Of a DNA stretch of 64,000 nucleotides, positions 10,964 to 20,500 are shown in pieces; positions within the stretch are counted from its first letter, which is position 1; each line of letters opens with the position of its first letter. The position numbers and the translations under genes are program-made. This DNA is from Curtobacterium salicis (lineage in GTDB: Bacteria > Actinomycetota > Actinomycetes > Actinomycetales > Microbacteriaceae). The notes under the pieces are model-generated. The model was not told the origin of the DNA. It saw only the letters and a list, made by a program, of their open reading frames with translations, and did not search any database. The DNA lies in NCBI RefSeq assembly GCF_011759505.1, contig NZ_JAAOYO010000003.1:1-64000 (forward strand), written 5' to 3'.

Positions 10964-13456
10964 TCAGTCGCGCAGGGTCGCCCCGAATCGCTCGCCGGCA
11001 CGTCGGACAGCGCCGTCACGGGCCTCGGAGGCCTCGGCAGCGGTCAGCGTGCGGTCCGTGGCGCGGAAGCGCAGGGCGAACGTCAGGGACTTCTGTCCCT
11101 CGTCCACGCCGGCACCGCGGTAGTCATCCACGAGCCGAGCATACTCCAACAGGTCTCCGGCACCAGCGCGCACCTCGGTCAGGACGTCGCCCGCGGGCAC
11201 CGTGACGTCCACCACCAGCGACAGGTCCTGGGTCGCGGCCGGGTAGGACACGATCGCCGAGACGTCGACGAGCTCGGGAGCCGCGGCGACCATCGCGTCG
11301 AGGTCGAGCTCGACGACGGCGACCACCCGCGGCAGGTCGGCGTCCGCGGTGCGCTCCGGCAGCAGCTCCCCCGCGACGCCGACGACGACGTCACCGACGA
11401 GCAGCGAGGCCGCACGTCCGGGGTGCAGCGACGGGTGGCTCGTCTGCGCGACGGTCAACTCGACGCCGACGGCCCACGCCACGGTCCGGGCGACGTCGAG
11501 GGCGTCGGCGATGCCGAACGGCTCGACCGCGGTGCCGGGCTGCTTGAGCACGGCGTTGCCGAGGAGCAGCGCGCTGACGTGGAAGGGCTGCGGCGGCAGG
11601 GCGGCGTCGAGGGCCGCGAGGGCCTCGGACGTCGGACGCCGGGCACCCGCGGGGACGTCGACCGTGCCGAGCTCGATGCCGGGCTCGGGCAGGAACACCC
11701 GGGACGTCTCGTACACGGCGACGTCGACCAGGCCGCGGGACACGTTCCGACGGGCCACGTCGACGAGGGCCGGCAGACCGCTGCGTCGCAGGTGGTCCTG
11801 CGCGCTGTCGAGTGCGTTCGCGAGGACGACGCTCGGACCACCCGCGGCGTCGATGCCCGGGTACGCGGCAGCCGTGGCAGCGGACACGAACGGCGCCGTG
11901 ACGACCTCGGTCAGTCCGGCCGCGGCGAGGGCGGCGGACACCCGACGGCGGGCCTGCTGGTGCCGCGTGAGCCCACGGCCGGGAGGCGCGACCGGCAGCA
12001 CGCTCGGGATCCGGTCGTACCCGACGACGCGGGCGATCTCCTCGACCAGGGAGACGTCGTCCACCAGGTCGGGGCGCCAGCTCGGCGGGGTCACGGAGAG
12101 CAGGTCACCGTCGACGTCCACGGTCGCCCCGATCGCGCGGAGCGTGTCGAGCACCTCCGCGTCGGTGTACTCGACACCGATCAGTGCGGCGGCCCGGCCG
12201 AGGCGCATGGTCACGGTGGGACGAGGTGCTGCGTCGACCAGGGTCGAGCCGAGTGCGTCCGGCGCGCCACCGGCCAGGTCGACGAGCAGCTCGACAGCGC
12301 GGTTCGCCGCGGCCTCGGCGACGAGCGGGTCGACACCACGCTCGAACCGGCGCGATGCCTCGCTCGGCAGCTTGTGCCGGCGCGCGGTCCGCGCGATGGA
12401 CACCTGGTCGAAGCCGGCGGCCTCGATCAGCACGTCGGTCGTCTCCGCGGTGATCTCGGTCCGGGCACCGCCCATGACACCCGCGAGACCGACCGGCCCC
12501 GCATCGTCCGCGATGACCAGGTCCTCGGTGTCGAGGGTTCGTTCGACGTCGTCGAGGGTGGTGAGACGCTCCCCCACGGTGGCCCGTCGGACGGTGAGCC
12601 CGCCCTGCAGCTTGCCGAGGTCGTACCCGTGCAACGGCTGGCCGAGTTCGAACATCACGTAGTTGGTGATGTCGACGGGCAGCGAGATCGACCGGACGCC
12701 GGCGAGCGACAGACGCGCGACCATCCACGCCGGTGTGGGGCGGCTCGCGTCGACGCCGCGGACGACCCGGGTCACGAAGGTGCTGGCGCCGACGCGGCCA
12801 CGGATCGGGGCGTCGTCGGCGATCGTGACCGGGAAGCCCTCGCCGGCGCGCGGCAGGACGCGGTCGACCGGGTCCGAGAAGGTCGCACCGGTGGCGTGCG
12901 CGTACTCACGAGCGACCCCGCGCATGCTCATCGCGTAGCCGCGGTCCGGCGTCACGTTGATCTCGACGGCGGCGTCGTCCAGGCCGAGCAGCGCGATGGC
13001 GTCCGCACCGACCGCTGGTTCCATGCCGAGGTCGGCGAAGCGGAGGATGCCGTCGTGCTCGTCGCCGAGTCCGAGTTCGCGCGCGGAGGCGATCATGCCG
13101 TCGGAGACGTGGCCGTAGGTCTTGCGCGCGGCGATCGGGAACGGCCCGGGCAGCACGGCGCCGGGGAGCGTGACGACGACGAGGTCACCGACGTCGAAGT
13201 TGTGCGCGCCGCAGACGATGCCGCGGGGTTCGGCGTCGCCGACGTCCACCTGGCACCAGTTGATCGTCTTGCCGTTCTTCTGCGGCTCCGGGACGCGCTC
13301 GAGCACCCGGCCGACCACGACGGGTCCGGTCAGGTCGGGGGCGTGCACGGCTTCTTCTTCGAACCCGACCGACACCAGTGCGGCGTGGACGTGCTCGAGC
13401 GAGACGTCGTCGGGCAGGTCGACGGATTCGCCGAGCCAGCGGAGTGGGACGCGCAT
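10964..13456 (-). CDS. pheT: Phenylalanyl-tRNA synthetase beta chain
   Basis: Large subunit of the (alpha-beta)2 enzyme; it holds the tRNA-binding and editing modules. The 830 residues show an EMAP-II-like tRNA-binding domain (about 45-155, with [11 protein letters not shown] and [11 protein letters not shown]), a central B3/B4 editing region, the B5 domain and a C-terminal anticodon-binding ferredoxin-fold domain (about 735-830). Its ATG shares a base with the pheS stop (TGATG), so the subunits are coupled. Confidence 0.97.
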   Translation of the reverse strand: MRVPLRWLGESVDLPDDVSLEHVHAALVSVGFEEEAVHAPDLTGPVVVGRVLERVPEPQKNGKTINWCQVDVGDAEPRGIVCGAHNFDVGDLVVVTLPGAVLPGPFPIAARKTYGHVSDGMIASARELGLGDEHDGILRFADLGMEPAVGADAIALLGLDDAAVEINVTPDRGYAMSMRGVAREYAHATGATFSDPVDRVLPRAGEGFPVTIADDAPIRGRVGASTFVTRVVRGVDASRPTPAWMVARLSLAGVRSISLPVDITNYVMFELGQPLHGYDLGKLQGGLTVRRATVGERLTTLDDVERTLDTEDLVIADDAGPVGLAGVMGGARTEITAETTDVLIEAAGFDQVSIARTARRHKLPSEASRRFERGVDPLVAEAAANRAVELLVDLAGGAPDALGSTLVDAAPRPTVTMRLGRAAALIGVEYTDAEVLDTLRAIGATVDVDGDLLSVTPPSWRPDLVDDVSLVEEIARVVGYDRIPSVLPVAPPGRGLTRHQQARRRVSAALAAAGLTEVVTAPFVSAATAAAYPGIDAAGGPSVVLANALDSAQDHLRRSGLPALVDVARRNVSRGLVDVAVYETSRVFLPEPGIELGTVDVPAGARRPTSEALAALDAALPPQPFHVSALLLGNAVLKQPGTAVEPFGIADALDVARTVAWAVGVELTVAQTSHPSLHPGRAASLLVGDVVVGVAGELLPERTADADLPRVVAVVELDLDAMVAAAPELVDVSAIVSYPAATQDLSLVVDVTVPAGDVLTEVRAGAGDLLEYARLVDDYRGAGVDEGQKSLTFALRFRATDRTLTAAEASEARDGAVRRAGERFGATLRD

Positions 13457-14496
13457 CAGACCACCGTTCCGAACTGCTGCGAGAAGCGGAGGTCGCCCTC
13501 GAGGAAGTCACGCATGTCGTTCAGGCCGTTGCGGAACTGCAGCGTCCGCTCGATGCCCATGCCGAAGGCGAAGCCCTGGTACTCGTCCGGGTCGATGCCG
13601 GCGGCGCGCAGCACGTTCGGGTTGACCATGCCGCAGCCACCCCACTCGACCCAGCGTGCGCCGCCCTTGGCATTCGGCTGCCAGACGTCCATCTCGGCGC
13701 TCGGCTCGGTGAACGGGAAGTAGTTCGGGCGGAGCCGGATCTGCGCCTCGGCGCCGAAGACCTGGCGTGCGAAGTGCTCCAGCGTGCCACGGAGGTGCGC
13801 CATGGTCAGGCCCTTGTCGATCGCGATGCCCTCGACCTGGGTGAAGACCGGCAGGTGCGTGGCGTCGAGTTCGTCGGCGCGGTACACGCGGCCCGGGGCG
13901 ATGACGTAGAGGGGCAGGTCGCGGGACAGCAGCGACCGCACCTGGACGGGTGAGGTGTGCGTGCGCATCAGCAGGTGCCGGTCCACGGGCTCGACGAACA
14001 CCGTGTCCGCCATGGCCCGCGCCGGGTGGTCCTGGTCGAAGTTGAGCGCGTCGAAGTTGAACCACTCGTGCTCGAGCTCGGGACCTTCCGCGACTTCCCA
14101 CCCCATGCCCACGAAGATGTCCGCAACGGTCTCGTTGAGCACCGACAGCGGGTGCCGGGAACCGGGTGTGCGACGCGACGGCAGCGCGGTGACGTCCACA
14201 CGCTCGGCGTCGAGGCGTGCGCGTTCCTCGGACTCGGCGAGCACCGATTCCTGCGCGGCGATCGCCTGGTTCACCTGGCCGCGCGCCTGACCCACGAGCT
14301 TGCCCGCGGCGGCCTTCTGCTCGGGCGGGACGCTGCGCATCGACGCGTTCATCCGGGCGAGCGTCGACTGCTCGCCGGTGTGCTCGGCACGGGCCTGCTT
14401 CAGCTCGGCGACGGTCGTCGTGGCGCGGACGGCGGCAAGGGCCGCTTCCACGGCGCCGGCGACCGCCGATTCGCTGATCTCGAGAGGTTCTGACAC
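13456..14496 (-). CDS. pheS: Phenylalanyl-tRNA synthetase alpha chain
   Basis: Catalytic class II subunit that activates Phe. Motif 2 is in GRVYRADELDATHLPVF and motif 3 in GFAFGMGIERTLQFRNGL; the N-terminal about 90 residues form the tRNA-binding coiled coil. I choose GTG 14496 (346 residues, N-terminus SEPLEISES) over a TTG three codons upstream, because it gives the expected family N-terminus and TAGGCT sits 8 bases before it. No good ribosome site is visible, consistent with a leaderless or very short-leader mRNA. Confidence 0.96.
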   Translation of the reverse strand: MSEPLEISESAVAGAVEAALAAVRATTTVAELKQARAEHTGEQSTLARMNASMRSVPPEQKAAAGKLVGQARGQVNQAIAAQESVLAESEERARLDAERVDVTALPSRRTPGSRHPLSVLNETVADIFVGMGWEVAEGPELEHEWFNFDALNFDQDHPARAMADTVFVEPVDRHLLMRTHTSPVQVRSLLSRDLPLYVIAPGRVYRADELDATHLPVFTQVEGIAIDKGLTMAHLRGTLEHFARQVFGAEAQIRLRPNYFPFTEPSAEMDVWQPNAKGGARWVEWGGCGMVNPNVLRAAGIDPDEYQGFAFGMGIERTLQFRNGLNDMRDFLEGDLRFSQQFGTVV

Positions 14497-14504
14497 GAGA
14501 GCCA

Positions 14505-14510
14505 AGCCTA
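14505..14510 (-). promoter_or_regulatory. -10 box of a probable pheS promoter
   Basis: TAGGCT on the minus strand, 8 bases before the GTG start, would give a leader of one or two bases. No clear -35 box. Confidence 0.4.
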
Positions 14511-14565
14511 CCGGCCGACGGGATACCGCCGCCCTGCACCGGTCGGACTGTGGAAGGGGAACGCG

Positions 14566-15423
14566 TCAGTCGGTGGCTGTGGAGGAACGGGTCCGCTGGG
14601 CGAACGCGCTCTCGTAGAGGCACACCGACGCCGCGGTCGCGAGGTTCATCGACTCGGCACGGCCGTAGATCGGGACCTTCACCGCACGGTCGACCAGCGC
14701 GAGGTCCTCGGCCGTCAGCCCGCGGGCTTCGTTGCCGAACACCCAGACGGTCGGGCCGTCGAGCATGCCGTCGGCGCGGACGTCCGGCAGGTCGTCGCCC
14801 GACACGTCCGCCGCGAGGATCGTGTAGCCGAGCCCGCGTGCCCGCTCGATGGAGTCGACCAGGGTCACGCCGACCGAGACCGGCACGTGGAACAGCGAAC
14901 CGGTGGTGGAGCGGACGACCTTCGGGTTGTACGGGTCGACGCTGCGTCCGGTGAGCACGACGGCGTCAGCACCCGCGGCGTCAGCGGCGCGGATGATGGT
15001 GCCGGCGTTGCCCGGGTCACGGACCTCTTCGAGGATGGCGACCAGTCCGGGGAGGACGCCGGGCTCGGCGGTGTCGACACGCGCCTCCAGACGGGCGTCC
15101 GGGAAGACGTCCTTGACGGACGTCGGGAACTGCTGGCAGACCGCGACCACGCCCTGCGGCGTCACCGTGTCGGCCATCGCGTCGAGCACCTGCTCGGTGA
15201 CGAACCAGGTGTCCACCGGGGCGTCGTCGAGACCGTGGCGCGCCGCCGCGGTCGGGGTGACGTAGAGCTCGCGGAGGAGCTCCGGGCGGTACTCGATCGC
15301 CTCGCGGACGGCCTGCGGGCCCTCGAGCAGGAACAGCCCGGTCTCGGCACGGACGTCCTTCTTGGCCAGGGCGGCCACGGCCTTGACTCGACCGGCACGG
15401 GGGTTCTCGAGGAGTTCGCTCAC
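14566..15423 (-). CDS. SpoU-family RNA 2'-O-ribose methyltransferase
   Basis: SPOUT-class methyltransferase acting on rRNA or tRNA. The 285 residues comprise an N-terminal L30e-like substrate-binding domain (about 1-110) and the knotted SAM domain with motif 1 RDPGNAGTIIRAADAAG (135-151), motif 2 FGNEARGL (229-236) and motif 3 PIYGRAESMNLATAASV (251-267). TsnR/RlmB-type members modify 23S rRNA; the exact target cannot be assigned. The family often lies between rplT and pheS, as here. The GTG start has TAGACT 6 bases upstream and no ribosome site. Confidence 0.9.
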   Translation of the reverse strand: MSELLENPRAGRVKAVAALAKKDVRAETGLFLLEGPQAVREAIEYRPELLRELYVTPTAAARHGLDDAPVDTWFVTEQVLDAMADTVTPQGVVAVCQQFPTSVKDVFPDARLEARVDTAEPGVLPGLVAILEEVRDPGNAGTIIRAADAAGADAVVLTGRSVDPYNPKVVRSTTGSLFHVPVSVGVTLVDSIERARGLGYTILAADVSGDDLPDVRADGMLDGPTVWVFGNEARGLTAEDLALVDRAVKVPIYGRAESMNLATAASVCLYESAFAQRTRSSTATD

Positions 15424-15429
15424 GGGCCC

Positions 15430-15435
15430 AGTCTA
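15430..15435 (-). promoter_or_regulatory. -10 box of a leaderless promoter for the SpoU methyltransferase
   Basis: TAGACT on the minus strand ends 6 bases before the GTG start, lying just after the rplT terminator. This is one of the clearest leaderless configurations in the window. Confidence 0.5.
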
Positions 15436-15491
15436 GGAACCACCGGCTGCCCGGCACGACCGGAGGGCAGATGCCCGACGCCGGGAACGAC

Positions 15492-15523
15492 GGAACCCCC
15501 ACTCCACAGGGAGCGGGGGTTCC
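15492..15523 (-). terminator. Terminator of the infC-rpmI-rplT operon
   Basis: A 14-bp stem with one mismatch (GGAACCCCC... with ...GGGGGTTCC) and a 4-base loop lies 20 bases after the rplT stop. Confidence 0.7.
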
Positions 15524-15542
15524 GGTGCACGGGTGACGTGGC

Positions 15543-15926
15543 TCAGGCTGCCTTCGGCGCCGAGGTGTCGGCCGGCAGGGCCTTCTTGGCGGTCTCGACG
15601 AGCGCGGCGAACGTCTCGGCGTTGTTGATCGCGAGGTCCGCGAGGATGCGACGGTCGACCTCGACGCCGGCCAGGGCGAGACCCTGGATGAGGCGGTTGT
15701 AGGTCAGGCCGTTCGCACGCGACGCAGCGTTGATGCGCTGGATCCAGAGGCGACGGAACTCGCCCTTCTTCGCGTGACGGTCACGGTACGCGTAGACGAG
15801 GGAGTGGGTGACCTGCTCCTTCGCCTTGCGGTAGAGGCGCGACCGCTGGCCGCGGTAGCCCTCTGCGCGCTCGAGGATGACGCGACGCTTCTTGGCGGCG
15901 TTGACCGCTCTCTTGACTCTTGCCAT
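15543..15926 (-). CDS. rplT: 50S ribosomal protein L20
   Basis: The 127-residue basic protein has the L20 N-terminus ([20 protein letters not shown]), [17 protein letters not shown], and the C-terminal domain that contacts 23S rRNA and, in some bacteria, its own mRNA. It is last in infC-rpmI-rplT, 29 bases after rpmI. Confidence 0.98.
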   Translation of the reverse strand: MARVKRAVNAAKKRRVILERAEGYRGQRSRLYRKAKEQVTHSLVYAYRDRHAKKGEFRRLWIQRINAASRANGLTYNRLIQGLALAGVEVDRRILADLAINNAETFAALVETAKKALPADTSAPKAA

Positions 15927-15955
15927 TGATCTGTTCCTTTACGATCCGGGTCGAC

Positions 15956-16150
15956 TCAGTGGCCGAGGAGCTTCTTGACGGCCTTGACGTCGGCCTTCGC
16001 GAGGACCTGGTCCTCGTTGAGGCGGGCCTTGCGCTTGGAGGACTTCACCTCGAGGTTGTGGCGCATACCGGCCTGCTGCTTCATGATCTTGCCGCTGCCG
16101 GTGATCTTGAAGCGCTTCTTCGACCCGGAGTGGGTCTTCTGCTTGGGCAT
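15956..16150 (-). CDS. rpmI: 50S ribosomal protein L35
   Basis: A 64-residue, strongly basic protein beginning [20 protein letters not shown], the diagnostic L35 N-terminus. The frame is open far upstream, but ATG 16150 with its GAAAGG site gives the correct protein. It sits 61 bases after infC in the standard order. Confidence 0.98.
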   Translation of the reverse strand: MPKQKTHSGSKKRFKITGSGKIMKQQAGMRHNLEVKSSKRKARLNEDQVLAKADVKAVKKLLGH

Positions 16151-16211
16151 CGTGGTGCCTTTCCGTGGGGTGGATGGGGACCGCGTCGAGCGCGGATCGG
16201 CCTGGGAGGAC

Positions 16212-16871
<660 letters not shown>

Positions 16872-17140
16872 GCGGAGCTCCTTCAATCAGGTGGTGGCCG
16901 TCCGGGGCGTTTGCCCGGGACGACGGCACGAGAGAGGAGATCTGACGCACGGATCGGGACCCGTTCGGCAGCCGCCCGACGCCGACCCGCTCGATCCGGC
17001 TTGCGCCGGTCTTCGTGGTCCGGCCTGCCGTTGCCCACGTGGTGGACCCCGGCGGAGCGGTGGTGACCCGGTAGCCTTGGTGCAGCCGCGGGTGGGAGGA
17101 ACTCCTCTTTCGTGACGCTGTCCTGATCCGGGCCATCCCG

Positions 17141-17180
17141 GGTGCAACCGGAACGATCCGTGTGCGACCGGAAGGATCCG
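17141..17180. repeat. Two tandem 20-base repeats in the infC leader
   Basis: Units 17141-17160 and 17161-17180 agree at 17 of 20 positions (core GTGCnACCGGAAnGATCCG). A weaker, partial match (shared GATCCG/ATCCCG ends) precedes them. They lie within the predicted infC leader, where tandem copies may form alternative pairings. Confidence 0.7.
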
Positions 17181-17208
17181 GGCGCGCGGACAGTGTCTGC
17201 CGTCGGCG

Positions 17209-17214
17209 AGTCTA
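17209..17214 (-). promoter_or_regulatory. Candidate -10 box for the infC operon
   Basis: TAGACT on the minus strand, the only TAnnnT of good quality near the top of the leader. The matching -35 would fall inside the start of the DUF1844 gene and is weak. Confidence 0.35.
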
Positions 17215-17227
17215 GCAGAGGAGCACC

Positions 17228-17614
17228 GTGACCGACACCCCGAGCAACCCGGCCCCCACGTTCGACGACCTGGGCGTCGACGGATCGGGATCCGACGAGG
17301 CCGCGCGCGACATCGCCGAGGTCCCCGCGATCGAACTCATCAACACCGTGGCCGTCCACCTGCTCAGCGCCGCCGCCGTGAAGGTCGGCCTGGCGGACGA
17401 CCCCGAGCAGCAGACCGACCTCGACGAGGCGCGGAAGCTCATCACCTCGCTCGCCGGTCTCGTCACCGCCGCCGCGACCGAGATCGGCGACCAGCACGCG
17501 CGTCCGCTCCGTGACGGGCTGCGGTCGGTACAGCTGGCGTTCCGCGAGGCGTCGGCGATCCCGGACGCACCGGGCAAGGGTCCGGGCGAGAAGTACACCG
17601 GACCCGTCAACTAG
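17228..17614 (+). CDS. DUF1844 family protein
   Basis: A 128-residue acidic protein of unknown role, commonly found divergent from infC in actinobacteria, as here. The helical core VPAIELINTVAVHLLSAAA through LITSLAGLVTAAATEIG (about 37-100) is the DUF1844 signature; both ends are polar and likely disordered. It starts at GTG after GAGGAG and ends at a 20-bp bidirectional terminator. No catalytic motif is visible. Confidence 0.88.
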   Translation: MTDTPSNPAPTFDDLGVDGSGSDEAARDIAEVPAIELINTVAVHLLSAAAVKVGLADDPEQQTDLDEARKLITSLAGLVTAAATEIGDQHARPLRDGLRSVQLAFREASAIPDAPGKGPGEKYTGPVN

Positions 17615-17627
17615 CGGTCCGCACGAT

Positions 17628-17671
17628 CGGACGGGAGGCCCGTGGCGGAGTCGCCACGGGCCTCCCGTCCG
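17628..17671. terminator. Bidirectional terminator, palindrome family copy 1
   Basis: A perfect 20-bp stem (17628-17647 with 17652-17671) and 4-base loop between convergent genes. The arm CGGACGGGAGGCCCGTGGCG is the archetype of a palindrome repeated elsewhere in this window. Confidence 0.85.
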
Positions 17672-17706
17672 TCATCGGGTCGCGCTGCGTCCGCAGCCGA
17701 CGGCGG

Positions 17707-19026
17707 TCAGCCCGCCGAGCGCGCGACCAGGCGGTCGACCGCCGCGACCGGGATGCCCACCCAGGTGGGTCGGTTCCGCGCTTCGTAGACGACCTCGTAG
17801 ACCGCCTTGTCGAGCTCGAACGCGTCGAGCAACGCGCGGTGCACGCGCAGGTCGGACCCGCTGCCCCGCTCGTACCCGTCGAGGAACGCGTTGCGCGCCT
17901 CGTGCGCCCAGTCGCCCGTCTCCACGGGATCGTCCTCGTGCGCGAGTGCACCGGCGACGTAGTCGAAGGACCGGAGCATCCCGGCGACGTCCCGGAGTGC
18001 GACGTCCGGCCGCGACCGCTCCGGCATCGGGCGGAGCGGTTCGCCCTCGAAGTCGAGGAAGACCCATCCGCGGGGCTCGGGCGCCGACAGGACCTGACCC
18101 AGGTGCAGGTCGCCGTGGATGCGCTGCATGGTCGGCCACGGCACCGTGGCGGCCCGGTCGTACACGCGACCCACGGCGGCGGCGTGCTCGGCGACCTGCG
18201 GCACCTCGGCAGCCGCGGTGTCCAGCCGGCGACGCATCGTCGCGATCGCCTCGTCCACCTGGTCCGGACCGGACGTCGCCGTGGGCATCGCACCGGCGAG
18301 GACCGTGTGCACCTCGGCGAGCGCCGCACCGAGCCGGTCGGCGGCGCTGGCGAAGGACTCACCGTTCCGCGCGGCGGTCACGGCGACGCGCCAGGCGTCC
18401 TCGAGACCGGGCAGGAACTCCTGCGCGAAGGCGAGGTGGCCGTGTGCGGTGCCGCCGGGCTGGCCGGCGTCCGGCCACTCGCCGGTGAGGGCACCGAAGG
18501 TGCGCGGGACACGGACCGAGCCGGCGCTCGACAGCGCCCGCTGGGTGGTGACGTCCGGGTTCTCGCCGTCGTGCAGGACGCGGAAGACCTTGGTGATGAC
18601 CTGGCCGTTCTCGGCGGTGCCGCAGATCACGGACGTGTTCGACTGCTCACCGCTGAGGACGCGGGCGTCGGTGACCGGCCCGATGTGCTCGCCGTCGGCC
18701 TCGATCCGGCCGAGCAGCCACCGCGCGTAGGCGACGTCGTGCGGAGCGTCGTAGACCGCTGCGCCGTCGAGTTCGGTGACCAGGGCGTGCGCGAGCTCGG
18801 GGACCGCCGCCGGACGGACGGTGAGCGGCACCTGGTAGAGGACGGGACCGGTGGGGGCGTCGTCGAGGACGAAGAGGGTGCGGATCGTCGCGTCCGGGGT
18901 GGTGTCGGTCTGTTCGGCGACGACCCGGATGCTGGGGGTCCCGCCCTTGGCGGCGTACCACCGTTGGTCGGCCATCCAGCCGGCGACGGCGGTCTCGAAG
19001 GGGTCGGCGTGCACAGCGTCGGTCAT
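17707..19026 (-). CDS. Maltokinase-like phosphotransferase
   Basis: Probable maltokinase (Mak/Pep2), which makes maltose 1-phosphate for the GlgE alpha-glucan pathway. The 439 residues have the Mak-type N-terminal cap (WMADQRWYAAKGG, 17-29) and an APH-like kinase core with LSGEQSNTS (124-132), catalytic HGDLHLGQ (304-311) and metal-binding DFEGEP (325-330). No glgE, treS or glgB is in the window, so the partner enzymes must lie elsewhere; another sugar kinase role is possible. The ATG has TAGCGT 7 bases upstream and no ribosome site. Confidence 0.82.
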   Translation of the reverse strand: MTDAVHADPFETAVAGWMADQRWYAAKGGTPSIRVVAEQTDTTPDATIRTLFVLDDAPTGPVLYQVPLTVRPAAVPELAHALVTELDGAAVYDAPHDVAYARWLLGRIEADGEHIGPVTDARVLSGEQSNTSVICGTAENGQVITKVFRVLHDGENPDVTTQRALSSAGSVRVPRTFGALTGEWPDAGQPGGTAHGHLAFAQEFLPGLEDAWRVAVTAARNGESFASAADRLGAALAEVHTVLAGAMPTATSGPDQVDEAIATMRRRLDTAAAEVPQVAEHAAAVGRVYDRAATVPWPTMQRIHGDLHLGQVLSAPEPRGWVFLDFEGEPLRPMPERSRPDVALRDVAGMLRSFDYVAGALAHEDDPVETGDWAHEARNAFLDGYERGSGSDLRVHRALLDAFELDKAVYEVVYEARNRPTWVGIPVAAVDRLVARSAG

Positions 19027-19033
19027 GTCGGGG

Positions 19034-19039
19034 ACGCTA
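19034..19039 (-). promoter_or_regulatory. -10 box of a leaderless maltokinase promoter
   Basis: TAGCGT on the minus strand ends 7 bases before the ATG, so the transcript should start at the A of ATG. No clear -35 box. Confidence 0.45.
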
Positions 19040-19126
19040 CCCGTCACTGCTGCGCCGGTCCGCGGGATCGCGCACACGGGCGGTCCTCCTCCTGCACAGG
19101 ACGGCGGCGGACGGGAGGCTGTCCAC

Positions 19127-19159
19127 ACGTCCCCGGGACCGGTCCGGTCCCGGGGACGT
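19127..19159 (-). terminator. Terminator after the beta-helix operon
   Basis: A perfect 14-bp stem (ACGTCCCCGGGACC, 19127-19140, with 19146-19159) and 5-base loop, about 120 bases after the stop of the last gene of the GT2/beta-helix operon. GGACGGGAGGC of the repeated palindrome family occurs just before it as an unpaired half. Confidence 0.7.
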
Positions 19160-19279
19160 CCGGTCGACACTGGTCCGCATGCACGAACCAGACAACTTGC
19201 GACGCTCCGGACGACGGTCGGCCGTCAACTCGCCGACCGTCGGTCCGGACCGGGACGGACGGTGCTCACCCGCCTCTGA

Positions 19280-20500
19280 TCAGGACGTGCACTTCGTGGT
19301 CGAGAACTCGTTCGAGCCGACCACGTCGTTGTCGCAGGACACCGTGTTGCCGAGGACCGGGCGGAAGGCGAATGCCACCCCGTCGCTGTTGCCCAGGTCC
19401 ACGGTGTTGCCGGAGAACGTGTTGTCCGTTCCCCACCCGTCGAGCAGTTCGTGTGTCTGGAACCCGTCGAGGATCGAGTGCACCCCGCGGTTCCCCGTGA
19501 CGCTCCAGCCGTTGCCCTTCACGTCCACCCAGGAGTCCGCGTGGTTCTGACCCTGCATGCCTGCGCCGTCGAAGGAGTTGTCCGACAGCACGCCGCCGGT
19601 GGTCCCCTCCTTGATGTCGACGTTCTCGGCCGCGGTGTCGGTGATCGTGTTCTCCGTCACCACGTTCCGGTCGCTGCGGTCCGGCTTGCAGTCGGAGACG
19701 TCGCACCAGTTGTTCTTCGACGAGCCGATGTAGATGCCCTCGCCGAACTTCGGCTTCCGGAGACCGGTGTCGGAGACGTGGTTGCCGCGCACGGTGTTGT
19801 CGCTGCTGTTGCCGCGGACGTGCATGGCCTCGTCGCCGATCTTCCGGACCGTGAGACCCTGCAGCACCGAGTGCTGGGTGTCGTCGAGCATCACGCCCTT
19901 CTGCCCGTTCTGCACGGTGAAGCCGGACAGCGTCCAGTACGCGCCGCCGTCGAGGTGCATGACGTACCCGTCGGTCGGGTCGCCGCCGTCGAGGACGGCA
20001 CCGCTCCCACCGCACAGGGCGATGGGCTTGCTCGCCGTGCCCGTCGCCGTTCCCTCGAAGTTCCCGTCGTAGGTGCCGTCAGCGAGGGCGATGACGTCAC
20101 CGGGCGCGGCGTCCTCGAGCGCGGACGTGAGCGCGTCAGCGGTGCTGACCCGTCGGGTCGGCGAGGAGCACGCGGCTGCCGGGGCAGCCGTGGCCGTCCC
20201 GGTGGAGCCGGCTGCCGTGCCGCTCGACGTCCCGCTGCCCTCGTCACCGCCCTTGCCGTCGGATCCGCCGTCGCCACCCAGGGTGCCGAGCTCCGGGGTG
20301 CGACTGGCACTCGGTGCCCGGCCGGGGTCGGCCGTCGCCGAGGAGCTCGGTGTCTGGGGGGCTGCGAGGGTCTCGGGGCCGCGCACGGCGGCACTGACAC
20401 CCCAGATCCCGCCGACGAGCACGGCTCCGGCCACGAGCCCCACGGCGCCGGACAGGATCTGCACGCGATGTCGTTCGAACAGGTTCGTCATCCGCGTCAC
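19280..20500 (-). CDS. Membrane-anchored right-handed beta-helix protein (small)
   Basis: Predicted extracytoplasmic polysaccharide-acting or -binding protein. The 406 residues comprise a short basic N-terminus, one membrane segment (about 13-38), a Ser/Thr/Gly/Pro-rich linker (about 45-108), then a parallel beta-helix with recurrent N-x-[VI]-x-x-N coils (ENTITDTAAENVDIKEG, NVVTEN, NTFSGNTVDLGNSDG). Such folds occur in polysaccharide lyases and epimerases, but no catalytic set is identifiable. The GTG start overlaps the upstream stop (GTGA); an ATG 9 bases in is an alternative. Four cysteines suggest disulphides in the secreted domain. Confidence 0.8.
   Translation of the reverse strand: MTRMTNLFERHRVQILSGAVGLVAGAVLVGGIWGVSAAVRGPETLAAPQTPSSSATADPGRAPSASRTPELGTLGGDGGSDGKGGDEGSGTSSGTAAGSTGTATAAPAAACSSPTRRVSTADALTSALEDAAPGDVIALADGTYDGNFEGTATGTASKPIALCGGSGAVLDGGDPTDGYVMHLDGGAYWTLSGFTVQNGQKGVMLDDTQHSVLQGLTVRKIGDEAMHVRGNSSDNTVRGNHVSDTGLRKPKFGEGIYIGSSKNNWCDVSDCKPDRSDRNVVTENTITDTAAENVDIKEGTTGGVLSDNSFDGAGMQGQNHADSWVDVKGNGWSVTGNRGVHSILDGFQTHELLDGWGTDNTFSGNTVDLGNSDGVAFAFRPVLGNTVSCDNDVVGSNEFSTTKCTS

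Larger units (their letters stand above)
16872..17227 (-). promoter_or_regulatory. infC leader / DUF1844-infC divergent region
   Basis: About 350 bases without a supported protein gene separate infC (minus) from the DUF1844 gene (plus). On the minus strand a TAGACT -10 at 17214-17209 would give an infC leader of about 330 bases. The leader includes two tandem 20-base repeats (17141-17180) and several GC hairpins. Long structured leaders controlling infC-rpmI-rplT are known in other bacteria, but I do not recognise a described motif here. Confidence 0.45.

Noticed and set aside
10889-13723. A plus-strand open frame of 944 codons opposite pheT
   Set aside because: Shadow of pheT; lacks any recognisable protein feature.
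14494-14505. TTG start for pheS
   Set aside because: It coincides with the -10 box and gives three extra residues; the GTG gives the family N-terminus.
16872-17497. Open frames within the infC leader and opposite the DUF1844 gene
   Set aside because: Arg/Pro/Gly-rich translations without ribosome sites; the DUF1844 protein on the plus strand is well supported.
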